Part shown: piece by piece, positions 1 to 9,880 of the stretch
How the letters are laid out: every line of letters begins with the position of its first letter
Position numbering within the stretch: position 1 is the stretch's first letter
Assembly: GCF_027921765.1 (NCBI RefSeq)
Contig: NZ_BSEJ01000014.1
Location: forward strand, 35,709-99,708
From: Microbacterium barkeri
GTDB taxonomy: Bacteria > Actinomycetota > Actinomycetes > Actinomycetales > Microbacteriaceae
Direction: 5' to 3'
DNA length: 64,000 nt
Position numbers and translations under genes: made by a program
Notes under the pieces: generated by a model
Databases searched by the model: none
The model's input: the letters and a program-made list of their open reading frames with translations, nothing else
Told to the model about the DNA's origin: nothing

Positions 1-193
1 CGCCGAGGCGGAGGTCCTGAAGACCGTCGCGCCGGCGATCGACACGCAGTACACGCCGAACCTGTCGGCGTACACGACGGCCTTCGCCTACAACGACTAC
101 AACGTCGCCGCGGCGCAGGCCGTGCTCATCGCCCTCGCGGCGTTCGTGCTGTCCTTCCTCTTCCTCCGCGTCACGAACAGGAGCGGCCGATGA
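1..193 (+). CDS. Sugar ABC transporter permease, C-terminal end (partial)
   Basis: Only the last 63 codons are inside the window, read in frame from base 2. They hold an acidic/polar segment followed by one hydrophobic helix (about 18 residues, ending in LFLRVTNRSGR), which looks like the last membrane span of a MalF/UgpA-type sugar permease. The stop codon overlaps the ATG of the next gene (ATGA), and that neighbour is a MalG-type permease, so the two should form the membrane heterodimer of one carbohydrate importer. The substrate cannot be told because the binding protein lies upstream of the window. The family call rests mainly on the neighbour. Confidence 0.75.
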   Translation, partial: AEAEVLKTVAPAIDTQYTPNLSAYTTAFAYNDYNVAAAQAVLIALAAFVLSFLFLRVTNRSGR

Positions 194-1113
194 CCCTCAC
201 CCAGCCGCGCAAGGATCCCGTGCGCGCGCAGACGCTCGCCGCGGTCAACCCGACGGGGTCGTCGGCCGCCCATCGCCGGTCGCGGGCGTCGAAGATCATC
301 GTGACGGGCATCCTCGTCGTCGCCGCCCTGTACTTCCTCATCCCCGTCTACTGGGTGGTCGTCGCGGCCACGAAGTCCACGGAGGACCTCTTCTCCACCT
401 TCGGCTTCTGGTTCGGGTCGGACGTCCACCTCCTCGAGAACCTCGGCCAGGTCCTCGCGTACGACGGCGGCATCTTCGTGCGGTGGTTCCTCAACTCGAT
501 CCTCTACGCGGGAGTCGGCGCCGTCCTGGCGACCTACTTCGCCGCGGCGGGCGGCTACGCGCTGGCGAAGTACCGCTTCCGCGGGCGCGACCTCGTCTTC
601 GGGACCATCCTCGGGGGCGTCCTCGTGCCGGCCACCGCCACGGCGCTGCCGCTCTTCCTCCTGTTCAGCCAGCTGGGGCTCGCGAACACCTACTGGAGCG
701 TGCTGATCCCGTCGCTCGTGTCGCCGTTCGGGCTGTTCCTCTGCCGCATCTACGCCGATGCGACGGTCGACGACTCGCTCATGGAGGCCGCGCGGCTCGA
801 CGGCGCGGGGGAGCTGCGGATCTTCCACACGGTCGGGCTGCGGATCCTGACGCCCGCGCTCGTCACGGTCTTCCTCTTCCAGCTCGTGGGCATCTGGAAC
901 AACTACTTCCTGCCCCTCGTGATGCTCGCCGACCAGAGCCTGTACCCGATCACCCTCGGCCTCAACAACTGGCGCGCGCAGGTGGATCGCCTGCCCGAGT
1001 TCTACGAGCTCACGACCGGGGGAGTGCTGCTCTCGGTCATCCCGCTCGCGATCGCGATGATCGTGCTGCAGCGCTTCTGGCGCGGCGGCCTCACCGAGGG
1101 CGCGGTGAAGTAG
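190..1113 (+). CDS. Carbohydrate ABC transporter permease (MalG/AraQ family)
   Basis: This 307-residue inner-membrane protein would be the second permease subunit of a CUT1-type sugar importer. An N-terminal cytoplasmic tail of about 35 residues precedes a first helix at about 37-60. Further helices follow at about 104-125, 136-160, 168-185, 222-245 and 278-295. The ATPase-contacting EAA loop is clear at about 199-218 (EAARLDGAGE, then a hydrophobic stretch), and the WNNY sequence after it is typical of the family. The gene overlaps the preceding permease by 4 bases. No ATPase gene follows, as is usual in actinobacteria, where a shared MsiK-type ATPase serves many importers. The transported sugar is unknown. 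Confidence 0.9.
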   Translation: MTLTQPRKDPVRAQTLAAVNPTGSSAAHRRSRASKIIVTGILVVAALYFLIPVYWVVVAATKSTEDLFSTFGFWFGSDVHLLENLGQVLAYDGGIFVRWFLNSILYAGVGAVLATYFAAAGGYALAKYRFRGRDLVFGTILGGVLVPATATALPLFLLFSQLGLANTYWSVLIPSLVSPFGLFLCRIYADATVDDSLMEAARLDGAGELRIFHTVGLRILTPALVTVFLFQLVGIWNNYFLPLVMLADQSLYPITLGLNNWRAQVDRLPEFYELTTGGVLLSVIPLAIAMIVLQRFWRGGLTEGAVK

Positions 1114-1126
1114 GAGTCGCAGGGGT

Positions 1127-1164
1127 GCGTCCACGGCCCGCGCTGGTAGGGTGGCCGTGGACGC
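1127..1164 (+). terminator. Stem-loop after the permease operon, with a promoter box in its loop
   Basis: Bases 1127-1138 and 1153-1164 form a perfect 12-bp GC-rich stem. The position, 14 bases after the permease stop, fits a terminator, although no T-run follows. The last six loop bases (1147-1152) read TAGGGT, a good -10 box for transcription of the pnp leader. The same DNA may therefore end one transcript and start the next. Confidence 0.55.
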
Positions 1165-1396
1165 GCCAGTGCGCGTCCGCACAACTGAACACGACATGGA
1201 GCAGGCTGGCAGGAAGCTGGTCCCCTGAAGTGGTCTCCCGGGTGCCGCGCATCCGGTGGATTTCTCCTGGTGGCCAGCGCAGGCGAGCGTGAAGCTTCGG
1301 TTCTGGCCGTGCGGCCTATATCTGCCTGTTCCTGCTCCTTCGCATGACTCGTCCGTCACATGGACGGGCGAGGTTAAACAAAGAAGGAGAGACCTC
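1165..1396 (+). ncRNA. Structured 5' leader of pnp (candidate Actino-pnp cis-regulatory RNA)
   Basis: About 230 bases separate the putative -10 box (1147-1152) from the pnp start, far longer than other leaders here. The leader can fold on itself: bases 1198-1205 (GGAGCAGG) pair with 1331-1338 (CCTGCTCC), and 1208-1212 pair with 1322-1326, enclosing about 110 bases with further local hairpins. Actinobacteria are known to carry a conserved RNA, the Actino-pnp motif, in front of pnp, probably for autoregulation of the exonuclease. Position and length fit, but I have not matched the consensus, so identity is inferred. Confidence 0.5.
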
Positions 1397-3682
<2,286 letters not shown>

Positions 3683-3691
3683 TCGGCTCAC

Positions 3692-3730
3692 GGAACGGCC
3701 CGGTCGCACACGGTGCGGCCGGGCCGTTCC
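3692..3730 (+). terminator. Rho-independent-like terminator of pnp
   Basis: GGAACGGCCCGG at 3692-3703 pairs perfectly with 3719-3730, a 12-bp stem with a 15-base loop, starting 9 bases after the pnp stop. There is no T-run, as is common in high-GC actinobacteria. Confidence 0.75.
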
Positions 3731-3753
3731 GCGTCCGTGATGAAACAGTTACG

Positions 3754-3780
3754 ACCCGCGGCGCGGCGCGCGCCGCGGGT
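3754..3780. terminator. Second perfect hairpin behind pnp
   Basis: Bases 3754-3765 and 3769-3780 form a perfect 12-bp stem, nearly all GC, with a 3-base loop. It may be a backup terminator for pnp. An operator for the following gene is the alternative, since it sits about 60 bases before that start. Confidence 0.45.
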
Positions 3781-3840
3781 TCCGGTTCAATGGAGGCACG
3801 GGAGGACCGCGGTTCGTCGCACCCTCCGTGAGGGAGCGAC

Positions 3841-4905
3841 ATGGATGCAGCGTCACCGCCGGAGCGGCGCGACGGCGCGGCCATCCGCACATCCGATGCG
3901 TCCGCGGACGTGCCGACTCAGCCCATCCGGCTCCCCGGTCATCCGTCGGCGCCCGTCCCCGAGCTCGGCCCGGGGATCGGCGCGGGCCTGCGCTCGCCGA
4001 TCGGGACGTCGGGCGTCGAGGTGTTCCCGCTCATGCTCGGCGGGGCCGAGTTCGGGTGGAACCTCGACCGCGCCGCGGGATTTGCCGTGCTCGACCGCTA
4101 CGCCGAGCTCGGCGGCAACGCGCTGCACACCTCCGACCGCTTCGGCGCGGGGCGCAGCGAGTTCATCCTCGGCCAGTGGGTCGCCTCGCGCGGCGTGCGC
4201 GACGACATCGTCCTCGCGGTGCGCGTCGGCGGCCATCCCGACAACCCGGGCCTCGGCTCGGTCAACCTCGTCCGCGCCGTGGAGTCGTCGCTCGAGCGCC
4301 TCGGAACCGATCGCATCGACATCCTCTACCTCGATGCGGCGAGCTACCCGCTGACGTCCCTCGAAGACGCGCTCGCGACGGCCGAGTGGCTCGTCGAGGC
4401 GGGAAAGGCGCGCGCGGTCGGGGCCTACGGGTTCACCGCGGACCAGCTCGTCGAGGCGCGGATCCTGTCGTCGGCCGGGTACCCGCGGATCGAGGCGCTC
4501 GACGTGCCGTACAACCTCATGCGCCGCGGGGAGTACGAGGGCGACCTGCGGCTCGTGTCCGACGCCCAGGGCCTCGCCGTGACGCCGTCGCACGCCCTCG
4601 AGCACGGGTTCCTCTCCGGACTGCATCGCTCGCGTCAGACGATCGGCCAGGGCACGAGGTCGGAGCAGCTGTCGAGGCTCCTCAACCGCCGAGGAGCGCG
4701 GGCGCTCAAGGCGCTCGACGCCGTCGCCGCGGAGCTGCAGCTCCCGCACGCGGCGGTCGCCGTCGCGTGGCTCCTCGCGCAGCGGAGCGTGGTCGCCCCG
4801 ATCGTCAACGCCTTCACGCCGGGGCACGTCGACGAGCTCGTGCAGGGGGTGGGCGTGCAGCTCGGACGCGGGCATCGCGCCGACCTCGCGAAGGCCGCGG
4901 ACTGA
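3841..4905 (+). CDS. Aldo/keto reductase-family protein lacking the catalytic tetrad
   Basis: The 354-residue protein has an N-terminal disordered extension of about 50 residues and then an aldo/keto reductase TIM barrel (SLERLGTDRIDILYL and AGKARAVGAYGF are family hallmarks). The family uses an Asp-Tyr-Lys-His tetrad. Here the matching positions read His96 (in NALHTSDRFG), Phe101, Arg128 (in VLAVRVGG) and Asp165 (in ILYLDAAS), so all four are changed. The fold is well kept, which points to a pseudoenzyme or a binding or altered role rather than an ordinary oxidoreductase. The start is preceded by GAGGGAG. It stands alone between pnp and a phosphatase gene, and its function is unknown. Confidence 0.85.
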   Translation: MDAASPPERRDGAAIRTSDASADVPTQPIRLPGHPSAPVPELGPGIGAGLRSPIGTSGVEVFPLMLGGAEFGWNLDRAAGFAVLDRYAELGGNALHTSDRFGAGRSEFILGQWVASRGVRDDIVLAVRVGGHPDNPGLGSVNLVRAVESSLERLGTDRIDILYLDAASYPLTSLEDALATAEWLVEAGKARAVGAYGFTADQLVEARILSSAGYPRIEALDVPYNLMRRGEYEGDLRLVSDAQGLAVTPSHALEHGFLSGLHRSRQTIGQGTRSEQLSRLLNRRGARALKALDAVAAELQLPHAAVAVAWLLAQRSVVAPIVNAFTPGHVDELVQGVGVQLGRGHRADLAKAAD

Positions 4906-5013
4906 CCATTATTCCGCCGATGGCGTAACCGCACGGCGCGTCCGCCGAGGCGTGACCTAGGCTGGAGGACGCCCGCCCTGCGGGCTCCAGGTGCGGACGA
5001 TGAGGGGGTTCGG

Positions 5014-5616
5014 ATGACGCACTACATCTACCTCGTCCGCCACGGAGAGCACCTGCACGCCGAGCACGGGCTCGAGGACGGGCCGCTCTCCGCGCGCGGA
5101 GAGCGGCAGGCGGCGCTGCTCGCCGACCGGCTCTCTGGCGTGCCGTTCGACAACGTGTGGCACTCGCCCCTCGCACGCGCCGCGGAGACCGCGCGCATCG
5201 TCGCCGAGCGGATGCCCGCGATCGATCCGCAGCCGCACGCGCTCCTGTTCGACTGCGTCCCGACGGGCATGACCGACGAGACGCCGAGCGTGTTCGAGCC
5301 CTTCTTCGGCGGGATCACCGAGGAGGAGGTCGAGGCGGGCAGGGCCCAGATGGCCGACGCGATGAACGAGTTCCTCGTGCGCAAGAACGGCGACGTCCAC
5401 GAGCTGCTCATCACGCACAACTTCGTGATCGCGTGGTTCGTGCGCGAGGTGCTCGGCGCCCCCGACTGGCGCTGGATGACGCTGAACCAGGCGAACTGCG
5501 GGCTCACGATCATCTCGCAGAAGCAGGGCCGCCCGTGGACGCTCATCGCCCACAACGACCTCGCGCACCTGCCGTTCGAGCTGCGCACCGGGCTGCCGGA
5601 GACCCCGCCGGTCTGA
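5014..5616 (+). CDS. Histidine phosphatase family protein (phosphoglycerate mutase-like)
   Basis: The 200-residue protein belongs to the branch-2-like histidine phosphatase superfamily. The catalytic RHGE motif lies at residues 9-12 (YLVRHGEH), where the His is the phosphorylated residue. A second conserved His appears in LITHNF near residue 132. A putative -10 box TAGGCT at 4957-4962 would give a leader of about 45 bases containing a short GCCCGC/GCGGGC hairpin at 4971-4985. The physiological substrate cannot be predicted: members act on sugar phosphates, nucleotides or phosphoproteins. The neighbours give no hint. Confidence 0.88.
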   Translation: MTHYIYLVRHGEHLHAEHGLEDGPLSARGERQAALLADRLSGVPFDNVWHSPLARAAETARIVAERMPAIDPQPHALLFDCVPTGMTDETPSVFEPFFGGITEEEVEAGRAQMADAMNEFLVRKNGDVHELLITHNFVIAWFVREVLGAPDWRWMTLNQANCGLTIISQKQGRPWTLIAHNDLAHLPFELRTGLPETPPV

Positions 5617-5848
5617 GTCCGCCAGGACGGGCCGGGAGGTGCCGGGCCGCCGTGCCGGGCCATCCCGGGATGTGCCAAGCCGAGTTGTGCCGGGCCGGTT
5701 CGGATGCGCCGAGCTGTCCCGGGATTCGGATCGCCGGGGCCGATGTGCGCGTGTCGACCTCAGGGAGCGACACACGCCCCGCGGATCCGATTCCGCGCAC
5801 ACGCACGGTGACAGACGGCCGTGCATTCGGGCCCCGGGGCGCCTGCGG
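5617..5848. other. Intergenic region with repeated short motifs and one diverged long repeat
   Basis: The 232 bases between convergent genes hold no plausible gene. The 10-mer GTGCCGGGCC occurs at 5639-5648, 5652-5661 and 5687-5696, with a variant at 5672-5681. A diverged copy of the repeat found at 6826-7037 follows at 5719-5796. No clear terminator stem is visible. Confidence 0.6.
5719..5796 (+). repeat. Intergenic repeat, diverged copy A
   Basis: This 78-base stretch aligns with the two copies at 6826-6924 and 6942-7037 in the same orientation. Shared blocks include GGATTCGGAT, TGTGCGCGTGTCG and GATTCC. I judge identity to be about 70-75%. It lies on the opposite side of the DUF559 gene from the other copies. 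Confidence 0.6.
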
Positions 5849-6679
5849 TCACGCCCTGCGGCGGAGGGCGCCGACGATCGCGCGCTCCACGCGCGGCCAG
5901 TCGTGGATGACGAGCGCGTAGTCGAACCGGAGGGTTCGGTAGCCGAGCGCGGCAGCATTCGCGTCTCGGACGAGGTCGCGGTGCCGGTGGCTCTCCCCGT
6001 CGTGGTTCTCGCGCCCGTCCACTTCGAGGATGATCCGGTCGCCGACGACGAAGTCGACGCGTCCGACCGTGCGGATGCGCACCTGGCAGCGGAGCACGAT
6101 GCCCATGCGGAGCAGCCGGATCCTGAGGAGCGACTCGAGCCCGCTCTCCGAGTCCGATCGCGCTGCGTCGACGAGTCGCCGCTGCCGCGCATCCAGACGT
6201 GCGCGCACCGCGAGACGGTCACGTCGAGACAGCAGCCCCCGGTGCCACGCGGATTCGAACGCGGCGAAGAACGCCTCATCGCCCTGGCAGCGCGCGAGCT
6301 GGACGAGAGCGCGGACGATGTCGACGCGCCCGAAGCCCGTCGCGCCTTCATCCCAGTGCGGGATGCACGCGCACCCTGCGTGCTCGCGCTGGCGCCCGTG
6401 CGGTCCCATCGCGACGTGAATCGCGTCGGCGTCGAGAACCCATACGCCGAGCTGGGCGAGCGCAGATGCGCAGCAGAGTGCGCCGCCGTGCCGCGCCGCC
6501 GTGACGATGTCCGCGCTCACGTCCGGAGTCGCATAGACCCCGGGGCGCACCTTCCAGATCGATCCGGTCACAAGCGCGCGCCGGATGTCGCGCGCAGACG
6601 CGCCCGCCATCCGCAGCGTCGATGCGCGGGCCACTCCGTGACGTGCATCGATGCGAGCGGCGATCTCCGTCGGATACAT
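5849..6679 (-). CDS. AbiEi-like/DUF559 (Vsr-type nuclease fold) domain protein
   Basis: The 276-residue protein combines an N-terminal winged-helix-like region (ARIDARHGVARASTLRMAG, then SIWKVRPGVYATP), typical of AbiEi/type IV antitoxin-like proteins, with a C-terminal DUF559 domain. That domain shows E near SESGLESLLRIR, then GRVDFVVGDRIILEVDGREN and a terminal LGYRTLRFDYALV, the E...D...ExD pattern of Vsr/PD-(D/E)xK-like endonucleases. I prefer the ATG at 6679, with a purine-rich GAGGCTGGCGGG before it; an ATG at 6718 is possible but has no ribosome site. It is a lone accessory gene, with no toxin partner, flanked by repeats, and is probably horizontally acquired. Cellular role unknown. 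Confidence 0.78.
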   Translation of the reverse strand: MYPTEIAARIDARHGVARASTLRMAGASARDIRRALVTGSIWKVRPGVYATPDVSADIVTAARHGGALCCASALAQLGVWVLDADAIHVAMGPHGRQREHAGCACIPHWDEGATGFGRVDIVRALVQLARCQGDEAFFAAFESAWHRGLLSRRDRLAVRARLDARQRRLVDAARSDSESGLESLLRIRLLRMGIVLRCQVRIRTVGRVDFVVGDRIILEVDGRENHDGESHRHRDLVRDANAAALGYRTLRFDYALVIHDWPRVERAIVGALRRRA

Positions 6680-6825
6680 CCCGCCAGCCTCGTCGGCCCG
6701 CGGGCCCGCCACCGGCACAGCGCGTGTGCTCGTGCCGGTGCGCGCGTGTCGTCCGCCTGTGCACGAGGTGTCGGCGCGAGACGCCCAGGGGGTGGGTCCG
6801 ATGCGGGGGACGGATGGGCGAGGGC

Positions 6826-6924
6826 GGGGCGGCGTGTGCGGGGTGTCGGGATTCGGATGGCTGGGGCGGGTGCGCGCGCGTCGGTCTCAGGAGACGACTT
6901 CAGCACCACGGGTCCGATTCGGGG
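6826..6924 (+). repeat. Intergenic repeat, copy B
   Basis: A 99-base unit opening GGGGCGGCGTG and ending GGTCCGATTCGGGG. It matches copy C at about nine bases in ten. Shared blocks include TTCGGATGGCTGGGGCGGGT and GCACCACGGGTCCGATTC. Confidence 0.85.
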
Positions 6925-6941
6925 TACGGCACTCCGAGAGC

Positions 6942-7037
6942 GGGGCGGCGTGCGGGGTGTCGGGGTTCGGATGGCTGGGGCGGGTGTGCGCGTGTCGGCC
7001 CCGGGAGTCGACTTCGGCACCACGGGTCCGATTCCGG
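6942..7037 (+). repeat. Intergenic repeat, copy C
   Basis: This unit directly repeats copy B, separated by 17 bases, with scattered substitutions and a 2-base deletion near its start. Together with copy A it brackets the DUF559 gene. No coding role or hairpin is evident, so it may be an intergenic repeat family or the scar of an insertion. Confidence 0.85.
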
Positions 7038-7105
7038 AGCCGGCCGCATTCCGGGGCACGCCGCACTCCGGCGGACGTCCTGGCCGTCCCGCCTAGGATG
7101 GTGGC

Positions 7106-7915
7106 ATGACGACACGCGTGGCACTGGTCGGCGGCAGCGGCAAGCTCGGCAGCATCATCCGCGAGGTCGTCGACGGGATGGACGGGTTCGAGGTCGTCGC
7201 GGTGCTCGGATCGAGCAGCGACCTCGCCGAGCTCGACGGCGCGGATCTCGTCATCGACGCCTCCACTCCGGCCGTGAGCATCGACGTCGTGCGCGCGGCG
7301 ATCGAGCGCGGCGCTCAGGTTCTCGTCGGCACGAGCGGATGGTCCGCGGAGCGCGTCGCGCTCGTGCGCCCGCTCGTCGAGGCGGCTGGGACGGGCGCGG
7401 TCTTCATCCCGAACTTCTCGCTCGGATCCGTGCTCGGCACGGCGCTCGCCGCGGCCGCCGCGCGGTTCTTCCCGTCCGTCGAGATCGTCGAGACGCATCG
7501 CGACACGAAGATCGACTCCCCGTCGGGCACGGCGGTCCGCACGGCCGAGCTCATCGCGGCGGCCCGCGAGACGCCCGTCGACGCGCCGTTCGTCGACCAG
7601 CGCGCACGTGGGCAGCAGGTCGCGAGCGTGCCCGTGCACTCGCTGCGCCGCCCCGGGGTGGTCGCCCGGCAGGAGACGATCCTCTCCGGGCCCGGCGAGT
7701 CGCTCTCCCTCGTGCACGACACGATCGACCCGGCCGCCGCGTACGCGCCGGGCATCCGCATCGCCGTCGAGGCCGCGACCGGCGTGCGCGGCGTCGTTGT
7801 GGGCCTGGAGAACTTCATCGACATCGGCATCGGCACGCCGCGCCCCGCAGCGGCCGAGCCCGTCGACGACGGTGCGACGGTCGCGGGCCAGGCCGCGCGG
7901 GCCACGGGCGCATGA
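7106..7915 (+). CDS. dapB: 4-hydroxy-tetrahydrodipicolinate reductase
   Basis: DapB reduces 4-hydroxy-tetrahydrodipicolinate with NAD(P)H, the second committed step toward diaminopimelate and lysine. The N-terminus has the dinucleotide-binding VGGSGKLG (residues 8-15). The catalytic motif is at 129-143, ETHRDTKIDSPSGTA, with proton donor His131 and substrate Lys135. The usual second His of EHHxxK is Arg132. The 269-residue protein carries about 20 extra C-terminal residues rich in Ala. A TAGGAT box at 7094-7099 sits 6 bases before the ATG, implying a leaderless mRNA. The next gene overlaps by four bases. dapA and dapF are elsewhere in the window. Confidence 0.95.
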   Translation: MTTRVALVGGSGKLGSIIREVVDGMDGFEVVAVLGSSSDLAELDGADLVIDASTPAVSIDVVRAAIERGAQVLVGTSGWSAERVALVRPLVEAAGTGAVFIPNFSLGSVLGTALAAAAARFFPSVEIVETHRDTKIDSPSGTAVRTAELIAAARETPVDAPFVDQRARGQQVASVPVHSLRRPGVVARQETILSGPGESLSLVHDTIDPAAAYAPGIRIAVEAATGVRGVVVGLENFIDIGIGTPRPAAAEPVDDGATVAGQAARATGA

Positions 7916-8376
7916 GACTGCGCGTCGGCGTCGCCGTCATGACGGCGCTCCTGCTGCTCTACATCCTCGTCGTGGGGCAGAAGGCCGTGTCGGCCCTGTC
8001 CATCGGCATCTCGACCGGCGAGCCGATCCTCGCCGTCATGGGCGGCGCGATGATCGTGCTTCCGCTCATCGCGCTGTGGGGGCTCGGCCGCGAGCTCCTG
8101 TTCGGATGGCGCGCCGAGCGCCTCGCACGCCGTCTCGAGAGCGAGGGCGGGCTGCCGACCGAGGAGGTCAGCACGTCGCCGAGCGGGCGCCCGGCGCGGT
8201 CGGATGGCGAGGCGCTCTTCCCGACGTACCGCGCCGAGGTCGAGGCCGACGAGACCGACTGGCGCGCGTGGTACCGGCTGAGTCTCGCGTACGCCGCTGC
8301 GGGCGATACGAAGCGCGCGCGGTCCGCGGTGCGCGAGGCCATCCGCCGCGAACGGGCCGCGCAGAGTCCCGTCTAG
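7912..8376 (+). CDS. Two-helix membrane protein with C-terminal TPR-like segment
   Basis: The 154-residue product has two hydrophobic helices, at about residues 4-22 and 36-56, then a charged linker. A C-terminal segment near 118-150 (DWRAWYRLSLAYAAAGDTKRARSAVREA) has the spacing of one tetratricopeptide-like helix pair. The N-terminus probably anchors it in the membrane with the helical pair in the cytoplasm, perhaps as a protein-binding element. The ATG overlaps the dapB stop (ATGA), so the two genes are cotranscribed and translationally coupled. I do not recognise a characterised family, and a link to DapB is only suggested by the coupling. Confidence 0.75.
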   Translation: MRLRVGVAVMTALLLLYILVVGQKAVSALSIGISTGEPILAVMGGAMIVLPLIALWGLGRELLFGWRAERLARRLESEGGLPTEEVSTSPSGRPARSDGEALFPTYRAEVEADETDWRAWYRLSLAYAAAGDTKRARSAVREAIRRERAAQSPV

Positions 8377-8405
8377 CACCCGGCGCGGACGCCCGCTGCG
8401 GCCGT

Positions 8406-9305
8406 TCAGCGCTCGGGCACGACCGCGGCGATCGCGTCCTCGAGCGCGGGGTGGGCGAACGAGAAGCCGGTGGACTGCAGCGCTCGCGGCACGATGTCGG
8501 CGTCGACGAGGAGCATGTCGTCGGCGAAGTCGCGCCCGAGCGCGGCGCGGAGAGCCCATGCGGGCGCCGGCAGGGCGAAAGGGCGCCGCAGCCGACGTGC
8601 GAGCGCCCGCCCGAAGTCGTTCGCGGTCGTCGCGACCGGGGCAGCCAGGTTGACCGGCCCGGTCAGCCGGTGCTCGAGGACGTGGCGGATGGCCGCGATC
8701 GCGTCCTCGAAGGAGATCCAGGCCCACACCTGGCGCCCCGAGCCGAGCGGGCCGGCGAGACCCGCTCGCGTCAGGGGGATGAGCGGACGCAGGACGCCGT
8801 CGGGATGCACGACCGGCGCGGTGCGGAGGAGCGCGACGCGGGGCCCGGCGCCGTGCGCGGCCTGCTCCCACGCGCCGCAGAGGTCGGCGAGGAATCCGCT
8901 CCCACGAGGTGCGTCCTCGGTGACGGGGCCATCGGATGAGGACCCGTACCAGCCCGCGGCGCTCGCCGAGACGAGGAGGGGCGGCTCGTCGAGCTGGGAG
9001 ATCGCGCGGGCGAGGACGCGCGTGGGCGTGAGCCGCGAGGAGTGCAGGCGCCGCCGGTACGCGGGAGTCCAGGGGATGCGCCCCACGCTCGCGCCGCAGA
9101 GGTTCACGACGGCGTCGGCGCCGCGGAGGACAGCGGGATCGAGATGCGGAGCGTCGAGCCAGCGCGTCTCGTCCGCGGCGCTCGGGGCGCGGCGGACGAG
9201 ACGCGTCACCTCCACGCCCGCCGCGCGGAGGTCGTCGACGACGCCCTGGCCGAGGAGGCCCGACGAGCCGGCGACGATGACGCGCGTGAGCGAGGAGGCG
9301 GTCAT
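8406..9305 (-). CDS. TIGR01777 family SDR epimerase (YfcH-like)
   Basis: The 299-residue protein is an extended short-chain dehydrogenase of the TIGR01777/YfcH group. Residues about 9-17 hold the Rossmann motif [22 protein letters not shown] follows, and SASAAGWYG supplies the active-site Tyr region. The C-terminal part ([18 protein letters not shown] onward) matches the DUF1731-type end of the family. The substrate is unknown for the whole group. The gene is convergent with the dapB pair and co-directional with the OsmC gene, whose stop lies upstream of its start by only 6 bases, so the two probably share a transcript. Confidence 0.9.
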   Translation of the reverse strand: MTASSLTRVIVAGSSGLLGQGVVDDLRAAGVEVTRLVRRAPSAADETRWLDAPHLDPAVLRGADAVVNLCGASVGRIPWTPAYRRRLHSSRLTPTRVLARAISQLDEPPLLVSASAAGWYGSSSDGPVTEDAPRGSGFLADLCGAWEQAAHGAGPRVALLRTAPVVHPDGVLRPLIPLTRAGLAGPLGSGRQVWAWISFEDAIAAIRHVLEHRLTGPVNLAAPVATTANDFGRALARRLRRPFALPAPAWALRAALGRDFADDMLLVDADIVPRALQSTGFSFAHPALEDAIAAVVPER

Positions 9306-9311
9306 CCTGGG

Positions 9312-9734
9312 TTACGCGAGCGTCGCCTCGAGCGAGATCTCGATGCCGGCGAGCGCCTGCGAGACGGGGCAGCCCGCCTTGGCCTCCTCGGCGATCTGCT
9401 GGAAGCGCTCGGCGTCGATGCCGGGGACGACGGCGTTGACGTTGAGGTGGCTCCCCGTGATGCCGGTGCCGGGCTTGAAGGTGACCGACGCGGTCGTGTC
9501 GATCTTCTCCGGCGGGGTGCCGTTCTCGGCGAGCGCGTTCGAGAGCGCCATGCTGAAGCACGACGAGTGCGCTGCCGCGATGAGCTCCTCAGGGGTGGTC
9601 GTCGTGTCGGAGCCCTCGCTGCGGGCCTTCCAGTTCACGGGGAACGTCCCGACGCCGGTCGAGAACGAGACGGTGCCGGAGCCCTCGAAGAGGGATCCCT
9701 GCCACGAGGTGCTGGCTTCGCTGGTGACGGTCAT
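9312..9734 (-). CDS. OsmC/Ohr family peroxiredoxin
   Basis: OsmC proteins are cytoplasmic thiol peroxidases that destroy organic hydroperoxides. The 140-residue product has the two redox cysteines, Cys59 in [11 protein letters not shown] and Cys122 in AGCPVSQAL, and the typical [11 protein letters not shown] helix. The ATG at 9734 is chosen because GGAGGAACGAC precedes it; an upstream ATG would add an unrelated tail. It is divergent from a thioredoxin-like/DUF4395 pair, together forming a small thiol-redox neighbourhood. The epimerase gene follows 6 bases downstream. No OhrR regulator is seen. Confidence 0.93.
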   Translation of the reverse strand: MTVTSEASTSWQGSLFEGSGTVSFSTGVGTFPVNWKARSEGSDTTTTPEELIAAAHSSCFSMALSNALAENGTPPEKIDTTASVTFKPGTGITGSHLNVNAVVPGIDAERFQQIAEEAKAGCPVSQALAGIEISLEATLA

Positions 9735-9880
9735 TGTCGTTCCTCCTGATCGGGGGCGGATGGTCCGCGGCCAGCCTAACGGCGCGGCCCGACACGGGGA
9801 ACGCCTTGCGCCGGCGCCCCTCATGTCATATTCCGCCACCTCGGGTCCGTCGGCACGGCGACGGATCTACCGTGGTTCCG

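Larger units (their letters stand above)
6680..7093. other. Long intergenic region upstream of dapB
   Basis: Over 400 bases lie between the DUF559 start and the dapB promoter. The region carries two near-identical direct repeats (6826-6924 and 6942-7037). Open frames run across it on both strands, but their composition is that of translated repeat and GC-rich shadow, with no ribosome site. I see no RNA gene. Confidence 0.6.

Noticed and set aside
6568..7059. A 163-codon reverse frame over repeats B and C with Pro-rich repeated peptides
   Set aside because: The repetition is explained by the DNA repeats; there is no start signal, and substitutions between copies do not look codon-biased.
5639..7096. 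A 485-codon forward frame covering the DUF559 gene and the intergenic repeats
   Set aside because: It is the antisense shadow of the DUF559 gene joined to translated repeats; no family features or start signal.
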